From positions 71,187-135,186 of the forward strand of contig VXAI01000092.1 in assembly GCA_013399305.1 (NCBI GenBank): a stretch of DNA of 64,000 nt, read 5' to 3'. Positions within the stretch are counted from its first letter, which is position 1; the number at the start of each line of letters is the position of its first letter. Shown piece by piece: positions 1 through 9,450 of this stretch. Source of the stretch: Rostratula benghalensis (taxonomy: Eukaryota > Chordata > Aves > Charadriiformes > Rostratulidae). Under the pieces are notes generated by a model. That model did not search any database, had not been told where the DNA came from, and was given only the letters and a program-made list of their open reading frames with translations. The position numbers were made by a program, and so were the translations under genes.

Positions 1-1949
1 GCTCTGTATATAACAGTTCTGTAAGGCTGTTTTTGTTACGAAATATGTCATGAAGGGTAACTTTTCCTTCCTCCCACAAGGACCACAGTAACCATATAAT
101 TGTATTGTTTTCACATTTGTGGAGAGGACTTGATTGAATAGAATTCCTTTCTAGAATTGTTTTCTCTTTCAATTGTTCTCAGACAGCATTTATATGTATT
201 ATATTCTGAGTATGCAGAATAAAAGTAGATAAAATGTTCATATTTAGAAACATTGTATGAAATGAAATCTTGGCCTATTCAGTACTCAGCTGTGCAATCC
301 TTTGTTTGTAAATAACCTAGGGACATGAATTACTTAAAATAATTTCTTAGGAAGGTTAGAAAGTTACTACATATTAAGTTGGAGGTTTCCAAAGAAAGCA
401 GACTCTCTCCTTCCATGCTGATTAGACATCTATGTCCTTTAGTTGCCATTGCCTTGAAAATCCCAAACAAAATCAATTCTGCAAACCTAATGAATCTTCT
501 CTTTTTCACTTAGACACTCCTCAATTGTTCCTAATAACATCAAACCTTTATAAAATTATAAATTATGATAAGTACTAATAGAAGTTACTACATACTGGTC
601 TGCTATCATACATTTTTCTTTCTTGTTTATGGGCTTGAGTGAAGAGGATTGTTGTCCTTGTTTTGATTTGTGATGTGGGCCATATTCTAAATTGCATCTG
701 AATAATTCTTTATCTCATTTCTTAAGTTCAGGATTAATGATACGATACATTTCTAGCGTTGAAAGTGCTGCAGAAAGGAGAGTATCTTAGAAAAACTAAA
801 ACAAAACCAAAAAACAGGGTATAGTCCTCTTCTGAATATTTCAGTTATTGTGCATCTGTTCATGAACAGAGAAATATAAACTCATACCTAAATTACATTT
901 ACTTCTCTAAATAAGTACATTTCTGTTAATAATATTCTGTATCTTGAATAATTGTGTTGTCTTTCAGTATGTATTGTCTGCATAATTTGTAATTGTATTC
1001 TCAGTGTGGGTGAATGTGACAAATAAATATGTATAGTAAATATGTTTTGGTTTATTATTGCATTAGTGCAGCAGTAATGATGCTACCCCATTGTACGGAA
1101 TTCGTTTGCTGTGCATTGATAATCAGCATTTTGGAAGTGGGGAGGTTCCCTCCCTGGAAACCATGCTGTTGGTATAAATGAAGTTTTAGAGCATGGTTTC
1201 TTTAGGTTTGCCAGTTTTATTTTCAATATTATCAGTGAATCAAAGTTGCTGGCTGTCTGACTCTCATCTAGGATTTCAGGTACTGAAAGCATTTCAGCTA
1301 TTGATCTAGAGGCTCCTCGAGATTTAAGATTACCCCTGAAGGGGTGCAAAATATAACCAAGAAAACCAAGCTTGAGCCTTAAATAGCCTTTCCTACTTTG
1401 CTGAACTGTGCTTGTGCTGTATGCATGAGTGGTTTCAGAACTGTGCATTGAAAAGTATTGAAAAGTGGGATGTGTGTTCCGAATCACTTGTATGTCTCTT
1501 TTGAAACCCAAGGCACTCTTTGAACTTCACTGTGTAATGTCTGTTGCTCTCTGAAATAAGGACGTGATAAATGTCTGACTAAAAGGGGAGTTTGTTCTGT
1601 ATATTCCTCTGTTATTGGAAAAAGGACAGCTGTGTCTTTCGATATATCTATAAACATTAACGACTTCCTTTTCAAAGGTTGATTCTAAAAAATTAATTTG
1701 CCTCCTGTACAGTAGATTTCAAGGAATACAATCTGGCTTACAGGAACAGAAAGAGGACTTTAACCTACTTCCTCTTGAAGCTGTTGTCACAGGGAGTTTC
1801 AGTGTTTTCAGTTTAGATTATCTGTAGGCCAATAAGATTACTTCCATTTATTATTGCAGTGGTGTCTATATACCTTGATCCAGGGACTCCCATTTAGCGA
1901 GGCCTCTTCAAATCCGAGAGAGATTGTTATCTCAGGCTGTTCTGAGATA
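1..1949. other. Unique AT-rich DNA, no gene recognised
   Basis: No recognisable coding sequence or repeat. An AATAAA hexamer lies near 1022 on the plus strand in a run of T-rich, UTR-like sequence, but nothing upstream within the window identifies a transcript. A 142-codon minus-strand open frame (1083-1511) has no recognisable domain and no biased composition, so I treat it as chance. Confidence 0.5.
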
Positions 1950-1951
1950 AC
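1926..1951. repeat. Short perfect inverted repeat (10-bp arms, 6-nt loop)
   Basis: Arms 1926-1935 (gttatctcag) and 1942-1951 (ctgagataac) are exact reverse complements around a 6-nt loop. It sits at the visible 5' edge of the CR1 copy that follows. It could be chance or a junction artefact of the insertion; there is no poly-T run to suggest a terminator. Confidence 0.6.
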
Positions 1952-2287
1952 ATATTTATAAATATGTAAAGGGTGAGTGTCAGGAGGACGGAGCCAGGCT
2001 CTCCTCAGCAACGGCCTATGATAGGACAAGGGGCAATGGGTGCAAGCTGGAACACAGGAGGTTCCATTTAAATATGAGGAAAAACTTCTTCACGGTGAGG
2101 GTGAGGGAGCCCTAGAAGGGGCTGCCCAGAGAGGTTGTGGAGTCTCCTTCTCTGGAGACATTCAAAACCCACCTGGACGTGTTCCTGTGTGACCTGATCT
2201 AGGTGTTCCTGCTCTGGCAGGGGGATTGGACTGGATGAGCTTTCAAGGTCCCTTCCAATCCCTGACAGTCTGTGATTCTGTGATTCT
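1950..2287 (+). mobile_element. CR1 LINE fragment, 5'-truncated, sense on plus strand
   Basis: This is the 3' part of a CR1 (chicken repeat 1) non-LTR retrotransposon. The sequence runs through the CR1 landmarks in order: the 'ggacaaggggcaatgggtgc' segment near 2021, the 'aaaaacttcttcacggtgag' segment near 2081, 'gctgcccagagaggttgtgg' near 2120, the ORF2 end, 'ggattggactggatgagc' near 2223, and a terminal tgattctg duplication at 2272-2287. The copy is severely 5'-truncated, as most CR1 copies are. Frameshifts and substitutions leave no usable reading frame. CR1 normally inserts without a poly-A tail and with little or no target duplication, which fits here. Confidence 0.92.
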
Positions 2288-3146
2288 CAGACTAATGAGC
2301 TAAAGCAGAATAAGGAATTGAGAGAGAAAACAGTCATGGAGGGATGACGTGGTTTTCTCCAGTGCCATAGAACAACTTGGTGGACAAGATAGTAGAAGGT
2401 CATCACTGGAGTGATAGTGCAAGGTAAACATGGATGCTCTGCAGTGGACTGTCCCTGTCCTCACATGTATTCTGTGGTGAGATGACACCTCTCTTCCCTC
2501 ATAGTAACTTGTTCATGTACCATAGCTTTTTATCTTAAGGGCCTCACTTTTCACTCGTATTGGTAGTTTGCTTTGGAGAAGGGGGTGATTTGTTGTGCGA
2601 CTGTCATGGGTGGGTGTTGATTCTGGTGCCCGCAATACAACAGGTATTGAATTACTGGACGTGACCTGGCGCTGTGAGGTGCATCGTCACAAAAAGCTCC
2701 TATGAGAGAGAGAACATGGTGGCACTTTAATGCATTGTGCAGGGTAACAGACCATAAACAGAATAAACAGAACATCGAGGCAGTTTCGGGATTTGGAGCT
2801 GATTTGGAGTTTGTTTTTAGCATGAGTCAACTAATCTCTCTGGCTGTTTTTAATATCTTAAGTAAGTAAAAATTATCAACTGGCCAGCGTATTGTAGGTG
2901 GGCTAGTAAGCTGGGTAGCTATTTTTCTAATCAAAATACATTTGGTCATAATGCATTAGAGAAATGCAAATTAAGTACTTTATTCAGAAATTCAATGGCA
3001 TCATTTTAAAGCAGTCCTAGAAAGTACAAACTGCAAATGAAAATTCTCCTGCACGCTAGGAAAAAAAAAAAAAAAAGGTTAATATTGGCTGTTATCATAT
3101 TCAGAATTTTTTAAAGTCTAGGATCGAACATGTATTTCAACATTAC
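2288..3146. other. Unique DNA, no gene recognised
   Basis: No repeat family or coding signal seen apart from a 17-nt A run at 3061-3077. Minus-strand open frames here (for example 2551-2823) lack domains and splice context. Confidence 0.5.
3061..3077. repeat. Poly-A run (17 nt)
   Basis: Uninterrupted A homopolymer. No flanking short direct repeat was seen that would mark a retrocopy tail. Confidence 0.85.
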
Positions 3147-3305
3147 CTGAAGCTGACTTTTAACAGAGCTGATTTCTTCCTCAGCTGGCACACAAAATGA
3201 TCTTGTTTCTGAACCCAGTTGTTTCTGAAGTTGTTCCTGTTTCTGAAGCCAGCTCTTTCTTAAATTGTCACTTGATGCATATTTGAGTTGGTAATTAAAA
3301 TAAGT
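3147..3305 (-). CDS. Candidate coding exon, coiled-coil-like, unidentified
   Basis: On the minus strand a 159-nt segment (53 codons, phase 0 at both ends) is open. It starts after a TTTAAG acceptor (the AG is plus-strand ct at 3306-3307) and ends at CAG|GTAATG, a good donor (plus-strand ac at 3145-3146). The translation is rich in Q, K, E, L and S, with a heptad-like middle (LQKQEQLQKQL) and a later acidic stretch (AEEEISSVKSQLQ), as in coiled-coil exons. I recognise no family. The acceptor's pyrimidine tract is only moderate, and open segments of this size arise by chance, so this is a suggestion. It would lie downstream of the stop-containing candidate exon at 6056-6263, so the two need not belong to one transcript. 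Confidence 0.25.
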
Positions 3306-6055
3306 CTTAAATGATGTGAAAATTAGGTCAGAATGCTTTTCCTTCATTCCGAGTTCTTTTCTTGCATTTCAACATTAATCCTTGTAGATTGGTTACTTGG
3401 CCTACATTTTGGAAAATTTCCTAAGTGTTCTAAAACGTTACAGGAATTGTTGTTGTCAATAGTTACTACATTTCTCATCCCTGGCACTGGGGCTTTCTAG
3501 AAGAATTCAAACGTCACTTGCACCGTTTCATGACCTGCAGCTCTCTGTGAACTTTGTAAATGCTGAAATACATGTTGAATCATGAATCCCTGTTAATATT
3601 ATCCAACTGATTTCTGGTGATAGCACTGATAATTCTGCACCTTCACTTGCACCTGTTATCTTAAACGTATTTTAAGTACTTCAGATGAATTTTGTGTTGC
3701 CTGCCTGGCATCTTTTGTACTCCTCTTACAAATGCTTTGAAGGAGGAACACTTTAAAAATACACGTTGGTAGAGAAGAAATGCAACTAATTGGTAGGTCT
3801 TTGCTATTTATTGCCAGAAAGTGAAGTGTTCCCAGGGTCACACTGCCAGAGAAATCTGAGATGAAAACTAGATGTCTCTGACTGGGGGTGTTCTGCTGGA
3901 GTCTGTGCCCTTATGCAAAGCAGAACTAACGCTCTGCTGGTGCAGCTGAAGCAGTCTGTGTGCAGAGCCCTGAAAATTGTGTCTTTATAGCTTGTAAACC
4001 ACTGCTGTAACTAAGCATTGAGCAACCAGTATTTCCTAATGACTATGATGAGACAAAGCTATTGTTCTTCATTACTGCCAAGGGAATTGAAAATCTGGAA
4101 ATTGCCACAACTAAAGAGCCACAAATCAGAATTTCTTTTGATGTCTAAGTGTGAACAAGTCACAACCGTGGCTTCAAGTGACACGTTTTTTCCGCTTGTG
4201 ATTTTAAACTACCTTCTGGATAAGGAAAAATGAGAAGATGTTTGGAAGAGAATTTGCTGTGCGGTATGTGTGGTTTGCAGAAAATAGGAGGGAAATGAAC
4301 GCAGCGAGCTGAGACAGCAGGCAGGGAGGCAGAGCAGTGTGTTACCTTCATGAATCACTGCTTAAAGGCCAATCCCAACGCTTGTAAGAAAGGCAAGGAG
4401 TGAGCAGTAATAGCCTCCTAGCAGGAGAAGGATTTCACTGGCGTGTGATTACACCATCTCACAGGGGTGGCCTGCAACCTGAGCTGCCCCTTCTTGACTT
4501 TCAACGTCTAGAGCGCTGCTATTTCAGACAACAGCATGTTTGAATGTGTGCCTACATTAACAGCTGCTCATGTGGGAGCTGAACTGGTTCCTCTTCTACA
4601 GGAATCCTTCTGCACATAGGTTAGCAACAGAAGTTTTACCAAACGTGAGGAGAAGCTCTTTGTAAAACATTAAATATGTCTGGTGTATTAAATTATGTTT
4701 ATCTAAAAATCAGAAGGCAGGAATCCAGATGAAGGATCAAGTATGTGCAATAATATCTCATTTTCCTTTGCCAAAGAAAAAAGAACATAATACATTCCCT
4801 TAATGCAGAGCAAGTAGAAAATCATAGTGCATTTGTTTTCAGCTGTAGAATATGAATTCCTTGAGGGATGAGGGATTTTCAGGTCATATCATACCTGGCA
4901 GGTAAGTTTTGTAGCAGAAAGGCTGGCATAACCTTGCAAGGACTGTGAAGGTAGTAATGTCGAAAGGTTGTGTTGGCTTAATGAAGTATGCATATTGAAA
5001 CAAAACTAGTTAGTGAAGAGAGTGGATTTCTGCTAGGGTATAGGAGTTGTCATGCCACATGCTCGTCCTTGTTGTTGTCTCATTGCAGGCTGAACATCTG
5101 GCTCGGTTTGTTTCGGTACAGTTATTTTCAGACAAAAAATGAAGTATGGGGACATCCTTCGGTTTAAGCTGGCAAGCAGAGTTTCTGTAGTGGACATAAA
5201 GAATAATGGAATACCCCACTGAAGGCCATGACAGCTTGTGTGTAGACTTCTCAATCCTGCCAGACCTGTTCCTTACAGAACTGGTGTTTTTCCCATTTAT
5301 GGAATTGGTTTGAATCCTTGTGTCAGTCGACGAACACCAGTGGTTAACATCAGGGTTGAACTGCAGGCTGTTTTAAAAAAAAAAAAGAGTTATAACAGAA
5401 GTCAAAGCTTTATTCTTTATTTCAAAGTTCAAGGAACCTTTTTTTGTTAATCTAATGTTTACTAGAATTGCAGCCTGCAAATGTGCACAGATAAGGAGCA
5501 TGTGTGTGTCCTCACGCTGTGTGCTCCTATGCCAAAAGGAGGTTTAGGAATAGCAACCAAGACCTCCAGGGAGATCAGTTTGAAGTAAGTCTGGTTTAAG
5601 GAATTCTGCTTTTTGTCATTTGTCATCAGATTGGTATTTAATATACCGCCAGCTCTGGTTTTATTCCTTGCACTGACTTACTGACAGATTTTCTAGGTCT
5701 CAGTGTCCGGTTTGGGAAGTGCAGACCACTTTACCTACCTCACCAAGGTGTGCTTCGCCCACCAGGCACCATTATTTTGGTAAGAAGTGAATTCTTCAGT
5801 TTTGAAATGCTAGTGAATTCTCTTTGGGTTTTAGAGTTATGCTGTCTGCTTTGCAAAGGGAGCAACTCTTTTGCTAGTATGGTGCGGTTTGTTTAGTTAA
5901 GGACCGCGTCGTTTTGTCCATTTTTCATGTGAAATATAACAAAGTTTACGGGAACTGTTGGACTTGGCTGTACCTGTTCCTCCAGAAAGCTTCTGGACAT
6001 GGAGCAAACACTTTGAGGATGAAAAGGCAGTCTGGCCATAAAGCTGGAGAGGTGT
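3306..6055. other. Unique DNA, no gene recognised
   Basis: Mostly unique sequence. The stretch about 3828-3905 (ccagggtcacactgcc and following) faintly resembles the minus-strand tail of old MIR/LINE repeats in amniotes, too diverged to call. Near 5411-5425 two plus-strand TTTATT motifs would be AATAAA signals on the minus strand, about 640 bp beyond the candidate stop at 6056. Confidence 0.4.
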
Positions 6056-6263
6056 CTATTCCCTCCTTTTCAGGCTTTCCAGGACCCTAGGAATTTCATA
6101 CTGGGCATTTGGAGTAACTGTGCCAGAAGGACTGTAACTTGGTAGAAACTTGTGATCTTTCTGTATATTCTGAAATTCAAAGTTGTACAGTTTTGAAGGC
6201 TCTTGTCTTCCTCCAGGCAACAAGCTGTACTCTGGTAGAGCAATTAGGAATAATTCAAACGTA
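6056..6263 (-). CDS. Candidate terminal coding exon, unidentified
   Basis: Minus-strand open segment ending in TAG at 6056-6058. A possible acceptor (gctttcttgccttaaaag, AG at plus 6264-6265) puts the start at 6263, with one base completing a codon and then 69 codons including the stop. A second, pyrimidine-rich acceptor gives a start at 6231. With the start at 6263 the phase matches the donor of the candidate exon at 6957-7140. The predicted C-terminus is mixed and non-repetitive (it includes KLYNFEFQNIQKDHKF and ends LESLKRRE). Minus-strand AATAAA candidates lie near 5411-5425. I recognise no family, and chance remains a serious alternative. Confidence 0.25.
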
Positions 6264-6956
6264 CTTTTAAGGCAAGAAAGCAATCTAACTGCAAGTCAGT
6301 TTTTAAATTTTAACTAAAGGGTACAAGGTCACTGAGTTCACCTCCTGCCCACACCCGGGAACCTGCTACTTTATTCCCAGTGTGCTTCCCTGTCCCTGCC
6401 CTGGCACTAGTGCCAGCACACCTCTGACCCCAAGGACCTGAATCAGGGAGCTGTGCCAGGGAGCCCTACCAGAAATTTACTCTCACTCCTACTGTGTTCT
6501 TCCTAACTCTGTTTCATCTCCTGCCCTCTGCTCCATGCCTCTGTCACGCCATACCTGGGCTTGAGATTTACCCCGTTTCTTATGCTCCAACGATTCTCTT
6601 CATGAAATGTATTTCTTCCCTCTAACTTCTTTCCATTTTGCCATTTTCATTGCTTGCAGCACAATGTCACCCCTCTTATTTGAGCCATTGTTCTTTGCCA
6701 GGTGTCTTTATTAGCCTGGTCTAGTTTATGCTGAAAGCTCTTTATGGGAAGGAAGGCACCATATTCTGAAGAGAGGGTTATCACTTGGCTCCAGCTCACT
6801 GTTAGCAGTAGTTGTCATCTTTTTAATTTACACTTCCCTGTGATAAAGATACAAGAAGCTAACCTTGCTGTATAAGCCCTGTTTTCAGTTTTACTTCCTT
6901 TCTCTAATGCTGTAGTCAATTCTTTTGGTGCTTTCATTAAATCAAACTTAACTCAC
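6264..6956. other. Possible intron or unique DNA
   Basis: No coding or repeat signal seen. If the flanking candidate exons are real this is the minus-strand intron between them, with donor GTGAGT at plus 6951-6956. Confidence 0.35.
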
Positions 6957-7140
6957 GCATAGATTGCTTCAGCCTTCAGTAGAAAATGTCCAGCATCTGG
7001 CTTGTGGACAAACTGAGTTTGGTTTAGGTCGGTGGATGTGAGGGATCTGTGCTCCACTCGTGAGACTCTCTGGGTCTGCATGGAGACCCAGAGTCTTTGC
7101 TCCACAGAACAGGGTGTTGCAGCCTCTGGACTCTTGTAGT
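6957..7140 (-). CDS. Candidate internal coding exon, unidentified
   Basis: On the minus strand a 184-nt segment is open in only one frame. It is bounded by a pyrimidine-alternating acceptor (tgctgctgctgctgtag, AG at plus 7141-7142) and a consensus donor, GC|GTGAGT (GT at plus 6955-6956). It begins with the last two bases of a codon, contains 60 full codons and ends with two bases of the next. The donor phase fits the candidate terminal exon at 6056-6263. The translation includes VEHRSLTSTDLNQTQFV and ends in GHFLLKAEAIYA, which has beta-strand-like alternation. No family is recognised. Of the candidate exons in this window it has the best pair of splice sites. Confidence 0.28.
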
Positions 7141-8986
7141 CTACAGCAGCAGCAGCACAGATCACAAGAACAGCATTGTGCTGGGCATACAGAGGATGCT
7201 GAAATAAGCCTCTGGAGTGGACATAAGCTACTGGAGATACTCCTCTTTCTCTTGCAAGGCTTTCGACATAGGGCAGAGTTAATCTATTGAAGCCAAAACA
7301 GGTGAAGAGATACGAGCAGTGTGGTTCCTAGTTACTGCCAAGTGTCAGCGAGCTGGTGGGACCAGCTGCACATCTGCCGTGGTTTATGAACATACCTCAG
7401 CTTTTTCAGCTGTGTCCTGTCACTTCACAGAGGAGACAAGGACACACACCTGCGGCGATGGCATGGGGGAGTGGGGGGGGAGAGGAAGTGGAGTCAGTGC
7501 TGCGTGGTCTCTTATCTCTGCAGGGCCAGTCAGCAGGCAGTGTGGAAGCCACAAGCCCTCCGTGAGAGCTACTGGTGCACAAGAGAGAACATATTTTCTT
7601 CATTTTCTGTGGGTAATTTCCCCGGTTTAGGGGTTTGTTTTGGGTTTTTTTGTAGGCAAGCAAGCTTTAGGATCTGAGCTTCAATGTGAGTTTTTGGCAC
7701 GTGAAGGAAGAATAGTGAAAGTAATTGATCAAAAAGAGTAAGGAGAAAGACTCAGAGAGAGATTAGCAATTTCCTTAGAAACTGCAGATGTTTCTGACGG
7801 AAAAACTGGGCAGATGCAGACATGCTCCTGGCAAAAACAATTTTGGGAAAATCTTTTAATTCTCGTTCCTCCGGTTATAGATGATATCTAAGTGTCATTT
7901 TACCAGAGCTCTCAAAAATGAGCAAAACACTCCCAGCTTTGTGACAATTGGAGTTTTTTCTCTTGACTAAAACTGGTAAGATTTTTCTTGTGAATTTTAT
8001 TTGTAACATCACCTAAGAGGTTTCTATATACTGGGACTCGGAAGGCTGTGTTTCTGGTATGATAATGCCTAGCTGGAGTAGAGTCTGGTTCTGACTTAAC
8101 TACCTGCAGGGTGAGTTTAGAACTCAGGTTCTAAATTAAACATCACAATATGTGATTTCCCCATCTATTTTTACTTGTGGGTATTGGATCAGGAGCTCTT
8201 TCAGCTGCTTGACTTTAACCAAAGCCAAGTTCAAACAGCACCATTCAGTTCTTTATTCTCTACTTTCTGGGGGAATTTGTTGATAATTTCCTTGTCAGTT
8301 GAACCTCAGTCTCTACCTCTCTTTCCATGCACAAAAAAGATGGTTGTAGGTACTTAGATTTCAATCTGTCAGCAATAAGCTGGGATTCATCCCATGGTAT
8401 AAGCTGCGTAAGAATAAATGAGATGCAATCGGAAGAGGGTTCATGGAGCAGGCCCTTTGCAGCTCTAACTGCTCTGTGCATTAAGGCCTCTACCAGTCCC
8501 ATCTGATTTTTCAGGGAGCTCTGTCAGGTTGGGCAGCTGTTTACCTAAAAAAGGAAATGAACTTTTTATGGAGACTTCATGGAATGGAAATGAATTCTTT
8601 ATTCCCACTCCAGAGCCGGATTCCAGGCGGTCTGGCTATAGTTTTGTCATCGGCACTTCCTTTCGCACTCGTCTTGGTTAACGTCACATAAGGTCTTTGA
8701 AATCACAGGGTCAGTTCCATTTAATTTTCTTCGTTTTTCCAAAAGCAATTCATCTGTAAGAGGAATAAATTAATATTCACATTCTTAATTTGATTAAAAG
8801 AGGTTTGTTTGGTTTTTTAAGTGTTCGGGTACATACGGACAGGTCCAACACTGACTTAAGCAATATAGAGCAGTAGCACAGAAAGATGCTGGAATAACGG
8901 TATCACTGCTGGTTTCTTACAGTCTTGTGGATGCCAGGATCTGCACAGAAGGGAACAGTTCTAGCTTCTCTGAACTTTAAAGCTAC
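7141..8986. other. Unique DNA with one strong minus-strand acceptor
   Basis: No repeat seen. A strong minus-strand acceptor (ttcatttccttttttag) has its AG at plus 8545-8546. The sequence after it is open for about 25 codons in one frame, and a longer frame (8260-8502) runs through the same region with no convincing donor. I do not call an exon here. Confidence 0.35.
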
Positions 8987-9102
8987 CTTGGGATAAATGT
9001 CCAGAAACTTCATTCGAAATCCCAGAAGCATATTAGATTTTCTTTGTGCTGGAAATCTCACGACATAAGACTGTTGTGTCTGACTTTGTTTTGTTAAAAA
9101 CA
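8987..9102 (-). CDS. Candidate internal coding exon, unidentified
   Basis: Minus-strand open segment of 116 nt: two bases completing a codon, then 38 codons, ending in phase 0 at CCCAAG|GTAGCT (GT at plus 8985-8986). The acceptor is tgtccttgacag (AG at plus 9103-9104). The translation (QSYVVRFPAQRKSNMLLG and then FRMKFLDIYPK) looks like ordinary globular protein, alternating basic and hydrophobic residues as in beta strands. Its end phase (0) does not match the simplest start phase of the 6957-7140 exon. Either an exon between them is missing from my reading or the segments are unrelated. No family recognised. Confidence 0.22.
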
Positions 9103-9315
9103 CTGTCAAGGACAATGTCCCTCATGTTATTCTAGTGCTCCTGTTTCTGGCTGACACACAGGTGAGGTGTGACAACTTAACAGAAGTTGGCTCACATTTT
9201 TTGAATAGCAGAAAACATTTCTTGTTTAGAATTAATGCTTACTTTATCTGTACCTTTTGTTCCTTTTGATTCCTCTCGTCCCTTAAGAGTTTGCTGGAAA
9301 TATGCATTCCACAGT

Positions 9316-9450
9316 GAGTCAGCATGGGCTGCTGGACTGAGCAGAAGGCAGATTTGGGAGCTATAAATCCAAGCACTTACTAGCTGTGTGGCCTTAAAAA
9401 ACTTACTTAACCTCTGCTTCCCCACCAGTACAATCGGTGTAAGTTATCAG
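9316..9450 (+). mobile_element. MIR-like core-SINE relic
   Basis: The core 'cttactagctgtgtggcc' at 9376-9393, followed by 'acttacttaacctctgcttc', matches the conserved middle of MIR, an ancient tRNA-derived core-SINE shared across amniotes. Upstream, 'cagcatgggctgctgga' near 9320 aligns with the MIR 5' part ('agcacgggctctggag'). The downstream AT-rich part with 'aataaatactgg' near 9497 resembles the MIR tail. The copy is old and interrupted. Recognition is from memory of the consensus, but the central match is long enough to be convincing. Confidence 0.75.

Noticed and set aside
1083..1511. 142-codon minus-strand frame
   Set aside because: No domain, no composition bias and no start or splice context; compatible with chance at this window size.
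3828..3905. Possible minus-strand MIR or old LINE tail
   Set aside because: Only short scattered matches to remembered consensus; not enough to call.
8260..8546. Minus-strand segment after a very strong acceptor at 8545
   Set aside because: The frame continuing from the upstream candidate exon hits a stop at once and no clean donor follows.
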